64,000 nt of DNA from the NCBI RefSeq assembly GCF_014673215.1, contig NZ_JACWMS010000002.1:1116001-1180000 (forward strand). The letters are read 5' to 3'. Below, in pieces: positions 16,034 to 24,810 of this stretch. The position numbers and the translations under genes were made by a program. Position 1 is the first letter of the stretch. Each line of letters begins with the position of its first letter. The notes beneath the pieces are model-generated. The model was not told the DNA's origin and did no database searches. It saw only the letters and a program-made list of their open reading frames with translations. The DNA is from Gordonia hankookensis (GTDB lineage: Bacteria; Actinomycetota; Actinomycetes; Mycobacteriales; Mycobacteriaceae).

Positions 16034-16864
16034 ATGAGCACAATCGTCTTTGTCCATGCGCATCCCGACGACGAGGGCACGGCCACTGCGGGAACCATGA
16101 TCCGAGCCGCGCGCGAGGGTCATCGGGTGGTGGTCGTCTACTGCACCGACGGAGACCCGGGCGAGCGCAGCGACGGGGGTTTCGACAGCGATGTCCCCGA
16201 CGATCTGGAGCCCGGCGAGACCGTGGCGAGCCGGCGGCGCGGCGAAGCGGAGGCCTCGGCCGCCATCACCGGCACCGCACGGGTGGAATGGCTCGGGTAT
16301 GCCGACTCCGGAATGACCGGCTGGGCACAGAACAACACCGACGGTGTCTTCGCCCGCGCGGACCCCGATGAAGCGGCCCGCAGGCTGGCCGATCTTCTCG
16401 ACGAGGAGTCCGCGGACGCGGTCGTCGGCTATGACTGGCACGGTGGCTACGGCCACCCCGATCACGTCATGTTGCACAGGACAACCCTCGCCGCAGTGGA
16501 ACTCGCCGCGAAGCGCCCCCGCTACCTCGAGGTCACGATGAACCGCGACCTCATGCGACAACTGTTCGTCCTCGCCGCCGAGATGGGCATGGAGGGATTC
16601 GACCCGGATACCCGCGGCGACGACGGCAATCCGATCGGCACTCCCGAGAGCGAACTGCACTGGGCCGTCGACCTCGGCGACGACGTGATGACCAAGCGCA
16701 AGGCGCTCGCCTGCCACGCCAGTCAGAGCGACGTCCGGCAGTTGCTCGAGATCCCCGTCGAGGCGTTCCCGTTCGCCTTCGGCACCGAGCACTACATCGA
16801 ACCCGGCCGACCGGCCGGCATGGTTCGCGGCTGGTGGCTCGATGCGGTGTCGGGTGTCGGGTGA
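16034..16864 (+). CDS. PIG-L / LmbE family deacetylase
   Basis: The 276-residue zinc enzyme has the AHPDDE motif at residues 9-14 and a second metal motif HPDH at 141-144. These are the signatures of N-acetylglucosaminyl deacetylases, including MshB and Mca of mycothiol metabolism. Its neighbours do not point to mycothiol, and the sequence is not close enough by eye to MshB or Mca to name it. The start was set at ATG 16034 because MSTIVFVHAHPDDE begins the fold; the frame is open 66 nt further upstream. It is cytoplasmic. It ends at the edge of a repeat region that separates it from the convergent DUF779 gene. Confidence 0.85.
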   Translation: MSTIVFVHAHPDDEGTATAGTMIRAAREGHRVVVVYCTDGDPGERSDGGFDSDVPDDLEPGETVASRRRGEAEASAAITGTARVEWLGYADSGMTGWAQNNTDGVFARADPDEAARRLADLLDEESADAVVGYDWHGGYGHPDHVMLHRTTLAAVELAAKRPRYLEVTMNRDLMRQLFVLAAEMGMEGFDPDTRGDDGNPIGTPESELHWAVDLGDDVMTKRKALACHASQSDVRQLLEIPVEAFPFAFGTEHYIEPGRPAGMVRGWWLDAVSGVG

Positions 16865-17035
16865 TCTCGATACGACTCCTCACTTCGTTCGTCGTCTACT
16901 CGATCAGCGGTTTGGGGTTCGTCGTCTACTCGATCAGCGGTTTGGGGTTCGTTGTCTACTCGATCAGCGGCGAAGGCGACTTGACCGCTGGTTGAGTAGC
17001 CGCCGAGCCGCCAGGCGAGGCGGCGTATCGAAACC
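16865..17035. repeat. REP-like palindromic intergenic element
   Basis: The left arm (TCTCGATACG up to CTACTCGATCAGCGG, 16865-16910) and the right arm (CCGCTGGTTGAGTAG up to CGTATCGAAACC, 16985-17035) are inverted relatives. The TCGATACG and CTCAACCAGCGG modules recur between genes in many actinobacterial genomes. It fills the gap between convergent genes and may act as a terminator. Confidence 0.65.
16887..16970 (+). repeat. Three tandem 30-bp copies inside the REP-like element
   Basis: The unit runs from GTTCGTCGTC to GCGGTTTGGG. Copies are at 16887-16916 and 16917-16946 (identical) and 16947-16970 (24 nt, one C-to-T change). This is amplification of the left arm of the element, not a CRISPR, since there are no spacers. 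Confidence 0.9.
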
Positions 17036-17044
17036 TCCTATGGC

Positions 17045-17467
17045 TCAGCCGAAATCCGACCCCACCCGCGGCGGGCAGGCGTCGAGCCAGGCATTCTCGG
17101 CCTCGTCGAACACCCGCGACCGCGAGAGGAACCGAACGCCTTCCGGCGCTTCGAGACTGAAGCCGGCGCCGCGGCCCTTCACGACGTCGAGGATGAGCTG
17201 TGTGTGTTTCCACAGCTCGAACTGGTCGCCGTTGATCCACACCCGGACATCGGGAATCGGTTCCGGGAGATCGATTTCGCCGACGAGTACGTCGCGCTGG
17301 CCGACACGATATTCCCCGACCGGGTAACACATCGGGGCCGAGCCGTCACAGCATCCACCGGACTGGTGGATCATGAGTCCGCCGTGCAGCTCCGACAGTT
17401 TCGTCAAGAGCTGCACGGCGGCGTCTGTGGCGACCACCCGTTCAGGAGCGTGCTGTTCGGTGGTCAT
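17045..17467 (-). CDS. DUF779 domain protein
   Basis: The 140-residue cytoplasmic protein contains the family core: SGGCCDGSAPMCYP, with three cysteines near residues 38-48, and GDQFELWKHTQLILDV near 80-97. DUF779 genes are regularly found next to ALDH genes of the acetaldehyde/chloroacetaldehyde type, as here (18-nt gap, same strand), and are thought to serve that enzyme in some undefined way. The Cys cluster suggests metal binding or a redox role. No signal peptide. It is co-transcribed with and downstream of the dehydrogenase. Confidence 0.85.
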   Translation of the reverse strand: MTTEQHAPERVVATDAAVQLLTKLSELHGGLMIHQSGGCCDGSAPMCYPVGEYRVGQRDVLVGEIDLPEPIPDVRVWINGDQFELWKHTQLILDVVKGRGAGFSLEAPEGVRFLSRSRVFDEAENAWLDACPPRVGSDFG

Positions 17468-17485
17468 CGGAAATCACCTGTCCTG

Positions 17486-19009
17486 TCAGAAGAAGCCCTT
17501 GGCATTCTGAGCGTAACCAACCAGGAGATTCTTCGTCTGCTGATAGTGCTCGAGCATCATCAGGTGGTTCTCACGCCCGATGCCCGACTGCTTGTAACCG
17601 CCGAAGGCCGCGTGTGCCGGGTAGTCGTGATAGGTGTTGGTCCACACCCGGCCCGCCTGGATCTCGCGACCCGCGCGGTAGGCGGTCGCGCCGTCGCGGC
17701 TCCACACACCGGCGCCGAGGCCGTAGAGGGTGTCGTTGGCGATGTGGATGGCGTCGGCGTAGTCCTTGAACGTCGACACGGCGAGCACCGGCCCGAAGAT
17801 CTCCTCCTGGAAGATCCGCATCTTGTTCTGTCCCGCGAACACCGTCGGCTGGATGTAGAAGCCGCCGGACAGGTCGCCACCGAGGTCGGCCGGTTCGCCG
17901 CCGGTCAGCACCTTGGCGCCCTCTTCCTTGCCGATGGCGAGGTAGGAGCTGATCTTCTCGAACTGGTCGTTGGAGGCCTGCGCACCCATCATCGTCTCGG
18001 TGTCGAGCGGGTTGCCCTGCTTGATCTGCTTGACCCGGTCGATCGCCTTGCCCATGAAGTCGTCGTAGATGCTCTCCTGGATGAGCGCCCGGCTCGGGCA
18101 GGTGCAGACCTCACCCTGGTTGAGCGCGAACATGGTGAAGCCCTCCAGCGCGCGGTCCAGGAACCCGTCGTCCTTGCTCAGCACGTCGTCGAAGAAGATG
18201 TTCGGGCTCTTGCCGCCGAGTTCCAGGCTGACCGGGATCAGGTTCTCCGAGGCGTACTGCATGATCAGGCGGCCGGTGGTGGTCTCGCCGGTGAACGCGA
18301 TCTTGCGGATGCGGTTGCTCGAGGCGAGCGGCTTGCCCGCCTCAACGCCGAATCCGTTGACGATGTTCACCACGCCGGCCGGCAGCAGATCGGCGATGAG
18401 GCTCATCACGTAGAGAATCGACGCAGGCGTCTGCTCGGCAGGCTTGAGCACGACGGCGTTGCCTGCGGCCAGCGCCGGGGCCAGCTTCCACACGGCCATC
18501 AGGATCGGGAAGTTCCACGGGATGATCTGGCCGACGACGCCGAGCGGCTCATGGAAGTGGTAGGCGACGGTGTCCTCGTCGACCTCCGAGATCGAGCCCT
18601 CCTGGGCGCGCAGTGCGCCGGCAAAGTAGCGGAAGTGGTCGACCGCGAGCGGGATGTCGGCGGCGAGGCACTCACGAACGGCCTTGCCGTTGTCCCACGA
18701 TTCCGCGATGGCGATCTTCTCGAGGTTCTCCTCGATGCGGTCGGCGATACGCAGCAGGACCAGTGATCGTTCGGCCACCGATGCCTTGCCCCACTGCGGC
18801 GCGGCCTTGTGCGCAGCATCCAGGGCGAGGTCGATGTCCTCGGCGGTCGATCGGGCGACCTCGCAGAAGGTCTTGCCGTCCACCGGCGAGGGATTCTCGA
18901 AGTACTGCCCCTTCACCGGTGGGGTCCACTGACCACCAATCCAGTTGTCGTAACGGGACTCAAAGCTCATCACCGATCCATCGGTGCCCGGCTTCGCGTA
19001 GACGGTCAT
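17486..19009 (-). CDS. NAD-dependent aldehyde dehydrogenase (ExaC/AcoD type)
   Basis: The 507-residue enzyme starts at an ATG with AGGAG 6 nt upstream; the frame is open further upstream, but that part is promoter. It has the cofactor motif around IIPWNFP (162-168), catalytic Glu263 in LELGGKSPN and nucleophile Cys302 in NQGEVCTC. It oxidises an aldehyde to the acid with NAD; ExaC/AcoD relatives act on acetaldehyde from ethanol or acetoin breakdown. The DUF779 gene follows in the same operon. The upstream region holds a CRP-like palindrome and three phased GTTGCA repeats, so it is probably subject to carbon-source control. Confidence 0.92.
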   Translation of the reverse strand: MTVYAKPGTDGSVMSFESRYDNWIGGQWTPPVKGQYFENPSPVDGKTFCEVARSTAEDIDLALDAAHKAAPQWGKASVAERSLVLLRIADRIEENLEKIAIAESWDNGKAVRECLAADIPLAVDHFRYFAGALRAQEGSISEVDEDTVAYHFHEPLGVVGQIIPWNFPILMAVWKLAPALAAGNAVVLKPAEQTPASILYVMSLIADLLPAGVVNIVNGFGVEAGKPLASSNRIRKIAFTGETTTGRLIMQYASENLIPVSLELGGKSPNIFFDDVLSKDDGFLDRALEGFTMFALNQGEVCTCPSRALIQESIYDDFMGKAIDRVKQIKQGNPLDTETMMGAQASNDQFEKISSYLAIGKEEGAKVLTGGEPADLGGDLSGGFYIQPTVFAGQNKMRIFQEEIFGPVLAVSTFKDYADAIHIANDTLYGLGAGVWSRDGATAYRAGREIQAGRVWTNTYHDYPAHAAFGGYKQSGIGRENHLMMLEHYQQTKNLLVGYAQNAKGFF

Positions 19010-19077
19010 CTGGTGCTCCTCAGCATTGTTCCGATTGAGGTGTCTGGGTTGTCGCATGCGCCACGTGCTGCCACACA

Positions 19078-19093
19078 TGTGATCTGTTACACA
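19078..19093. promoter_or_regulatory. CRP/GlxR-like site upstream of the aldehyde dehydrogenase
   Basis: TGTGATCTGTTACACA matches the TGTGA-N6-TCACA consensus at nine of ten positions. It is centred about 76 nt before the dehydrogenase start, a usual activator distance. Confidence 0.5.
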
Positions 19094-19109
19094 GACTAGG
19101 AGCAGGCCG

Positions 19110-19146
19110 GTTGCACCTGCGTTGCAGCGGGGTACACAAGGTTGCA
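19110..19146. promoter_or_regulatory. Three GTTGCA direct repeats
   Basis: Copies at 19110-19115, 19121-19126 and 19141-19146 are spaced 11 and 20 bp, about one and two helical turns. They lie on one face of the DNA upstream of the CRP-like site, suggesting an activator binding in tandem. Confidence 0.45.
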
Positions 19147-19366
19147 ACGTTTCGTCTGTGCTGGTCAGAGGCGCATTCTGCACCTGAACGCGGATCGGCC
19201 CGGCCGACGCGGGTCGACCGGGCGAACGCGGGTCGTCGACGACCCGCGGGAACCCGCCGGGCCCGCGCTAGCTGATCCGGGCGCGCCCCTGACGCGAAGG
19301 CAACCGCGGACGTCGAACGGAATTCGGACAATGACTTACGGCACGACCTTGGGCAGACTGGGGCAC

Positions 19367-20173
19367 ATGACCTTCACCGCACGCGATTTCCCCGTCCGTA
19401 TCGGCGTCCAGCTCCAGCCGCAGCATGCTCCCCAGTACTCGATGATCCGCGACGCCGTCCGGCGTGCCGAGGACCTGGGTGTCGACATCGCCTTCAACTG
19501 GGACCACTTCTACCCGCTGTACGGCGATCCCGACGGCGAGCACTTCGAGTGCTGGACGATGCTGGGCGCCTGGGCCGAGCAGACGAGCCGCGTGGAGATC
19601 GGCGCGCTGGTCACCTGCAACTCGTACCGAAATCCCGAGCTGCTCGCCGACATGGCACGCACCGTCGACCACATGTCCGACGGCCGGCTCATCCTCGGCA
19701 TCGGGTCAGGCTGGTTCGAGAAGGACTACGACGAATACGGCTATGAGTTCGGCACCGCAGGCGGCCGCCTCGACGACCTCGGCGAATCCCTGCCTCGCAT
19801 CAAGAATCGGTTCGGCAAACTCAATCCGGCGCCCACCCGCGACATCCCGGTCCTGATCGGTGGCGGCGGTGAGAAGAAGACGCTGCGCCACGTCGCCGAG
19901 TACGCGAACATCTGGCACTACTTCGTCGACGTGCCCACCTATGAGCGCAAGTCGGGGATTCTCGCCGACCACTGCTCGGCGGTCGGTCGCGATCCCAACG
20001 CGATCGAGCACTCCGCCGGTGTGCAGTCGAAGGTCCCCGACGAGGCCGTCCGGGAGGCCGAACAGCTCGTCGCCGCCGGGATCTCGCTGATCACGGTCGG
20101 GTCGTCGGGCCCCGACTATGATCTGAGCGTGCTCGAGGCCGTCTGCAAGTGGCGGGATTCGCAGGACAACTGA
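19367..20173 (+). CDS. LLM-class F420-dependent oxidoreductase
   Basis: The 268-residue TIM-barrel protein belongs to the luciferase-like monooxygenase superfamily. It has the opening VRIGVQLQPQH, the NWDHFYP segment at about 46-52, and later GIGSGWFEKDY and GGGGEKKTL, usual for actinobacterial F420 enzymes. They pass a hydride from reduced F420 to an unknown substrate. The start is uncertain: ATG 19367 fits the fold, ATG 19331 would add 12 residues, and neither has a strong ribosome site. It is a single gene, divergent from the aldehyde dehydrogenase with 357 nt between them that hold the CRP-like and GTTGCA sites. Confidence 0.82.
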   Translation: MTFTARDFPVRIGVQLQPQHAPQYSMIRDAVRRAEDLGVDIAFNWDHFYPLYGDPDGEHFECWTMLGAWAEQTSRVEIGALVTCNSYRNPELLADMARTVDHMSDGRLILGIGSGWFEKDYDEYGYEFGTAGGRLDDLGESLPRIKNRFGKLNPAPTRDIPVLIGGGGEKKTLRHVAEYANIWHYFVDVPTYERKSGILADHCSAVGRDPNAIEHSAGVQSKVPDEAVREAEQLVAAGISLITVGSSGPDYDLSVLEAVCKWRDSQDN

Positions 20174-20219
20174 CCGACACCCGGTGACCGGGCGGCGCCG
20201 GTGTGTCGAGGCGGCCGGA

Positions 20220-20225
20220 TAGATT
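20220..20225 (+). promoter_or_regulatory. -10 element TAGATT of the TPM gene
   Basis: It lies 7 nt before ATG 20233. The GGAG between them could also be read as a ribosome site, but it is only 3 nt from the ATG. Confidence 0.5.
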
Positions 20226-20232
20226 GGAGCCC

Positions 20233-22302
20233 ATGCTTTCCACCGCACGGTTGATCTCGTCGCCCCGATGGAAGTCTCGACTCACCGGCTCCCGCGCTGC
20301 CACGGCCGTCGTCCGACTCGGCCTCACCATCCTGGTCGCCGTCGCCGCGCTGGTCGTCGGCGCCGGCGTCGGTGGATCGGCGCATGCCGAACCGCCGTCG
20401 CGCCTGCCCACCCAGGTGGTCGATTCGGCCAATGTGCTGACCACCACGCAACGCGATCGCCTGCAGAATTCGATCGACCAGCTCTACAACGATCACGAGG
20501 TCCAGCTCTGGGTGGTCTACGTGCGGGACTTCGGCGGACTCACCGCCCAGCAATGGGCCCAGCATTCCGTGGCGCAGAGCGACCTCGGCGACCGCGACGT
20601 GCTCCTCGCGGTGGCCGCCGACGACCGCGCGTACTACTTCGACTCACCCGAGTCGATCGACGGCCTCGATCAGGACGCGCTCGACGACATCGCGCGCGGT
20701 GACATCGTCCCGGCACTGAAGAACAACGACTGGGCGGGTGCCGGCCAGGCCGCGGTCACCGGGATCTCCGATGCCATGACACCGTCACACACCGGCGCGA
20801 TCACGGCCGCGGCCGTCGGCGGCGTCGCCGTGGTCGGCGCGGCGGGTGCACTGTTCTACACCCGACGCCGCAAGCGCAAGCAGATCGACGCCGGACTCGA
20901 GGCCATGCGAGAGCAGGAGCTCACCGGGGACCAGCTGGCCGCGCAACCACTCGAAGTGCTCGATCCGTGGTCCCGCGAGGTTCTCACCGACACCGACAAC
21001 GCCATCCGCACGAGTGAAGAGGAATTGCAGCTCGCCGTCGGAGAGTTCGGCTCGAGCGAGACCTCACCCTTTTCCGACGCACTCGCAGCCGCGAAGAAGG
21101 GGCTGGCCGACTCCTTCGTGCTGCGCCAGCGGCTCGACGATTCGATTCCCGAGACTCCTGACGAGCAGCGGTCGATGCTCGTCCAGATCATCACCACGTG
21201 CATCGATGTCGATGCCGCACTCGACGCCCAGGTGGAGAGTTTCGACGCGATGCGCAACCTGCTCATCAACGCCGACTCCAGGTTGGCCGAGCTGACCCAG
21301 AAGCTCGTCGCGGTGCGCGCGCGGATCGAACAATCCCAGGAGCAACTCGACACCCTGATCGCCGAACACGGCGAGACGGTGCTGGCCTCGATCACCAACA
21401 ACATCACCCTCGCCCACGAGGAACTGGACTTTGCCGAGCACAGCTCGGATCAGGGCCGAGAGGCCGCCGATGCGCCTGCGGGAGAGCAAGGTCCGGCGGT
21501 GGCCGCCATCCGATCCGCCGAAGGTGCGCTCGAACAGGCGAACAGACTGCTCGACGCCATCGACAACGCGGACCGCAACATCGCGGCCGCCCATTCCCGG
21601 ATGCCCGCGCTGATCGACGAGGTCGAGGGCGAGTTGACCGAGGCCGAGGCACTCACCGCCGACGGCGGCCCCGCTCTGGCAACCGCGGCGGCGGCGGCGA
21701 CCACGGCGGTGGCGGCGGCCCGCTCCGACTTCTCCGACGACCCGCTGGGCACGTTCACCGCGCTCATCGACGCCGATGCCGAACTCGACCGGGCCCTCGA
21801 CGCCGCCCGGTCCGCGTCGGCCGAGCGGCAGCGCCGCTCCGAACTGCTCACCGCTGCGATCACGTCGGCGCAGGCGAAGGTCTCCGCGGCCAGCGATTTC
21901 ATCTCGACCCGGCGCGGTGCGATCCAGTCGATCGCCCGCACCCGGCTGTCCGAGGCACAGCGCCTACTGGAGCACGCGAACGAGTCGTCGGCGACAGATC
22001 CGGTTGCCGCGTCCGACTCCGCGCGCCGGGCCGGTTCACTCGCCGACCAGGCACTGATGGCCGCACAGGGTGACGTCGCGCAGTGGCAGCAGAACCAGCA
22101 GCCTCATCCGTCCGGCGGGTCGGTGACCGGGGCCGTACTCGGTGGCATCCTCGTCGACAGCTTCCTGCGCGGCGGGATGGGTGGCGGCCGTGGTTGGGGC
22201 GGGGGATTCGGTGGCGGCGGCTACGGCAGTGGCGGTCGGAGCCCCGGCTCGTTCGGCGGGTCGGGTACCTCCGGCCGGATCGGCGTGGGCGGCCGCTTCT
22301 GA
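20233..22302 (+). CDS. TPM-domain membrane protein with long coiled coil and Gly-rich tail
   Basis: The 689-residue protein has a signal peptide or anchor at about 15-45 (LTILVAVAALVVGAG, then SAHAEPP). A TPM domain at about 48-165 contains VVDSANVLT and a DVLLAVAADDRAYYFD core. A second membrane helix lies at about 187-205, followed by the RRRKRKQ stop-transfer, a helical Ala/Glu-rich region of about 400 residues, and a tail (about 640-689) of Gly with Trp, Tyr and Arg. TPM proteins of bacteria include acid phosphatases and photosystem or envelope repair factors; the activity here is unknown. The layout places TPM outside and the coiled coil in the cytoplasm. It is similar to mycobacterial TPM_phosphatase proteins. 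Confidence 0.85.
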   Translation: MLSTARLISSPRWKSRLTGSRAATAVVRLGLTILVAVAALVVGAGVGGSAHAEPPSRLPTQVVDSANVLTTTQRDRLQNSIDQLYNDHEVQLWVVYVRDFGGLTAQQWAQHSVAQSDLGDRDVLLAVAADDRAYYFDSPESIDGLDQDALDDIARGDIVPALKNNDWAGAGQAAVTGISDAMTPSHTGAITAAAVGGVAVVGAAGALFYTRRRKRKQIDAGLEAMREQELTGDQLAAQPLEVLDPWSREVLTDTDNAIRTSEEELQLAVGEFGSSETSPFSDALAAAKKGLADSFVLRQRLDDSIPETPDEQRSMLVQIITTCIDVDAALDAQVESFDAMRNLLINADSRLAELTQKLVAVRARIEQSQEQLDTLIAEHGETVLASITNNITLAHEELDFAEHSSDQGREAADAPAGEQGPAVAAIRSAEGALEQANRLLDAIDNADRNIAAAHSRMPALIDEVEGELTEAEALTADGGPALATAAAAATTAVAAARSDFSDDPLGTFTALIDADAELDRALDAARSASAERQRRSELLTAAITSAQAKVSAASDFISTRRGAIQSIARTRLSEAQRLLEHANESSATDPVAASDSARRAGSLADQALMAAQGDVAQWQQNQQPHPSGGSVTGAVLGGILVDSFLRGGMGGGRGWGGGFGGGGYGSGGRSPGSFGGSGTSGRIGVGGRF

Positions 22303-22429
22303 CACTCGCCGGCCGTCCCGCGTTCACGCGCTGATCCACGTCGGTTTCCTTTCCCTCCCTACCGTTCGGGCAGTCCTCGATTCAGCCCACAGGCTCTGAT
22401 TCGGCCGAGAGCGTCCCCGGAGGGTTCCC

Positions 22430-24517
22430 GTGCGTATTCCGTTGCAGTTGTTCGCGCCGTCCGGAGAGGATGTCGGCCGGTCGGCCCGTGCGCACGTGAC
22501 CTGCCGATACAAATGCGGCGACGCCTGCCGGCAGCAACCCGGGAACACCAGCGACAACCCATACTTCCGGGATGTGCTGCGGGCCAGCGCGTCCCGGCGC
22601 GCCGTTCTCCGCTCATCGGCGGGCGCCGCGGTCGCGCTCGGCGCGACCTCCCTCCTCGCCGCGTGCGGTTCGCAGGACTCCGACACGGCCGGTTCGTCGT
22701 CCGCGGTCGACCACACTGCGCCTGCGGGGATGAACTTCGATCCGGTCTCCCCCAATACCGAAGACGCCCTGGTGATTCCGGGCGGCTACCAGCAGAAGAC
22801 GGTGATCCGGTGGGGCGATCCGGTGATCCCCGGTGCGCCCGAGTTCGACTTCGCGAATCAGACCCCGGAGGCACAGGCGAAACAGTTCGGCTACAACAAC
22901 GACTTCGCCGGACTCATCCCCGTCGACGGGGTGCCCAACCACCACTACCTGGTGTGCAACCAGGAGTACACGACCGAAGAGTTCATGTTCACCGGGTACC
23001 AGCCGAAGGAACCCACCGAGCAACAGGCACTGATCTCGATGGCAGCGCATGGGATCACCGTCGTCGAGGTGGCCGCCACACCTGGCACGGGCGCACTGAC
23101 ACCAGTTGTCGGACAACGAAATCGGCGCATCACCGCGTCCACCCCGATCCATCTGACCGGCCCTGCGGCAGGCAGTGAGTTCGTCAGGACCACCGCAGAT
23201 CCCGCAGGCACCACCGTGCTGGGCACGATCGCCAACTGCTCGGGCGGGCTCACCCCGTGGGGCACCATGCTCTCCGGCGAGGAGAATTACAACAACTACT
23301 TCGGCAACGCGAGCGCGGTCACCGACACGGCCACCAAAGACCGGCTCGATCGGTACAGCTTCGCCGACGACGCCGACTACCACCAGTGGGGGAGGTTCGA
23401 CCAGCGGTTCGACCTGGCCACCGAACCCAACGAGGCCAATCGATTCGGCTACGTCGTCGAGGTCGATCCGCACGACCCGTCCTCGATCCCGGTCAAGCAC
23501 AGCGCGCTCGGACGACTCAAGCACGAGTCGGCGACCATCCACGTCGTGTCGTCGGGGCCCGACACGGGAACCGTGGTGGCCTACAGTGGCGACGACGAAC
23601 GATTCGAGTACATCTACAAGTTCGTGTCGAGCCGCCGGATGAAGACCGGCCTGTCGTCGACCGCACGCACCCACAATCTCGGCATCCTCGATGAGGGCAC
23701 GCTGTATGTGGCCTCGTTCACCGGCAACGAGCCGGACGCGATCGACGGCTCCGGAAAGCTCCCGCCCAGTGGATCATTCGCGGGTCGCGGCGAATGGCAC
23801 CCGCTCCTGACCGTCGATGCCGACGGAACCGCCCGATCCCACGTCGACGGCATGAGCCCGGCCGAGGTCGCGGTGTTCACCCGCGTCGCCGCCGACAAGG
23901 CAGGCGCCACCAAGATGGATCGCCCCGAGGACATCGAGCCGCATCCGCGCACCGGCAAGGTCTACTGTGCGCTGACCAACAACGACAAGCGCGGCACCGA
24001 CGGCAAGGCCGCCGCCGACAGTGCCAATCCGCGTAACGAGAACAAGAACGGTCAGATCATCGAGATCACCGACAACCACACCGGCACCGACTTCACCTGG
24101 GACCTGCTGCTGGTCTGCGGCGATCCCGCGGAGGCCGACACTTACTACGGCGGGTTCGACAAGGCAAAGGTCAGCCCCATCTCCTGCCCCGACAACGTCG
24201 CCTTCGACCCGCACGGCAACCTGTGGATCTCCACCGACGGCAACGCGCTCGACAGCAACGACGGTCTCTTCGCCGTCGCGCTGGACGGCGCGCACCGAGG
24301 TGAGACGAAGCAGTTCCTGACGGTGCCGATGGGTGCCGAGACATGCGGTCCGATCATCGACCGCGACCGCGTGATGGTGTGTGTGCAGCACCCGGGCGAG
24401 CTCGACGACCATTCCGCGGACAACCCGGCATCGCACTGGCCGGACGGCGGCACGAGCCAACCACGACCGGCAGTTGTCGCCGTCTGGCGTGAGAGCGGTT
24501 CGCCGATCGGGGTCTGA
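22430..24517 (+). CDS. PhoX-like (DUF839) alkaline phosphatase, Tat-exported
   Basis: The 695-residue protein starts at a GTG after GGAGGG. A cytoplasmic N-terminal segment with CRYKCGDAC and DNPYFRDVL precedes a twin-arginine signal SRRAVL (55-60), a hydrophobic stretch and a lipobox-like LLAAC ending at Cys79. It is therefore probably a Tat-translocated lipoprotein. The PhoX region from about 100 carries family segments such as CSGGLTPWGTMLSGEENYNNYFGN, KHESATIHV and DNVAFDPHGNLWISTDGN, which bind iron and calcium in characterised PhoX. It should release phosphate from phosphomonoesters outside the membrane. It stands alone, and no convincing Pho box was found in the 127 nt upstream. Confidence 0.88.
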   Translation: MRIPLQLFAPSGEDVGRSARAHVTCRYKCGDACRQQPGNTSDNPYFRDVLRASASRRAVLRSSAGAAVALGATSLLAACGSQDSDTAGSSSAVDHTAPAGMNFDPVSPNTEDALVIPGGYQQKTVIRWGDPVIPGAPEFDFANQTPEAQAKQFGYNNDFAGLIPVDGVPNHHYLVCNQEYTTEEFMFTGYQPKEPTEQQALISMAAHGITVVEVAATPGTGALTPVVGQRNRRITASTPIHLTGPAAGSEFVRTTADPAGTTVLGTIANCSGGLTPWGTMLSGEENYNNYFGNASAVTDTATKDRLDRYSFADDADYHQWGRFDQRFDLATEPNEANRFGYVVEVDPHDPSSIPVKHSALGRLKHESATIHVVSSGPDTGTVVAYSGDDERFEYIYKFVSSRRMKTGLSSTARTHNLGILDEGTLYVASFTGNEPDAIDGSGKLPPSGSFAGRGEWHPLLTVDADGTARSHVDGMSPAEVAVFTRVAADKAGATKMDRPEDIEPHPRTGKVYCALTNNDKRGTDGKAAADSANPRNENKNGQIIEITDNHTGTDFTWDLLLVCGDPAEADTYYGGFDKAKVSPISCPDNVAFDPHGNLWISTDGNALDSNDGLFAVALDGAHRGETKQFLTVPMGAETCGPIIDRDRVMVCVQHPGELDDHSADNPASHWPDGGTSQPRPAVVAVWRESGSPIGV

Positions 24518-24523
24518 GGGCCC

Positions 24524-24754
24524 TTACTTTTCGGTACCCTTCCGTCCGACCGCGAAGTAGGCGATCGGACCGAGGTAGTTGACGAAACTCAGGCCGACCC
24601 ACAGCGGCTTGGGTCCCTTGACCTGCGCCGACGGACGGCGTTTGAGATCGCGCAGAGCCGCACCCTGGAGTACGAACTGGATCATCGCGCCCACGATGAT
24701 CATGGCGCGCGACCGGGGTGGGAGATCCGAGAACTTCTTCGACGACCCTGTCAT
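24524..24754 (-). CDS. PLDc_N-domain small membrane protein
   Basis: The 76-residue protein has two hydrophobic helices (about 20-36 and 54-70) and the KPLWVGLSFVNYLGPIAYF core of the phospholipase-D N-terminal-like domain (PLDc_N), which occurs alone in many actinobacteria. Its function is unknown. The ATG at 24754 was chosen because TAGTGT lies exactly 7 nt upstream; a GTG at 24763 would be upstream of that transcription start. It is divergent from the MarR gene, with only 56 nt between the starts. Confidence 0.75.
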   Translation of the reverse strand: MTGSSKKFSDLPPRSRAMIIVGAMIQFVLQGAALRDLKRRPSAQVKGPKPLWVGLSFVNYLGPIAYFAVGRKGTEK

Positions 24755-24761
24755 ACAGTTC

Positions 24762-24803
24762 ACACTAGTGACGCTTTTATTTCGTAACCCTAAGTATTAG
24801 TCT
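24762..24803. promoter_or_regulatory. Overlapping divergent promoters of the PLDc_N and marR genes
   Basis: The leftward -10 is TAGTGT (24762-24767, 7 nt before ATG 24754). The rightward -10 is TAGTCT (24798-24803, 7 nt before GTG 24811). CTAAGTATTAG (24790-24800) is an imperfect palindrome overlapping the second -10 and is a candidate MarR operator. Confidence 0.5.
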
Positions 24804-24810
24804 TGCGAAT

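Noticed and set aside
16887-16970. Possible CRISPR array
   Set aside because: The 30-bp copies are directly adjacent without spacers, and there are no cas genes.
17204-18766. Long rightward open frame (about 520 codons) opposite the aldehyde dehydrogenase
   Set aside because: It is a codon-position shadow of the dehydrogenase, which has all catalytic residues on the other strand.
19331-19366. ATG at 19331 as start of the F420-type oxidoreductase
   Set aside because: No ribosome site or -10 at the right distance, and the fold begins at the later ATG; kept as an alternative only.
22303-22429. Pho box before the PhoX-like gene
   Set aside because: Only one GTTCAC-like element was found; the expected direct repeat is missing.
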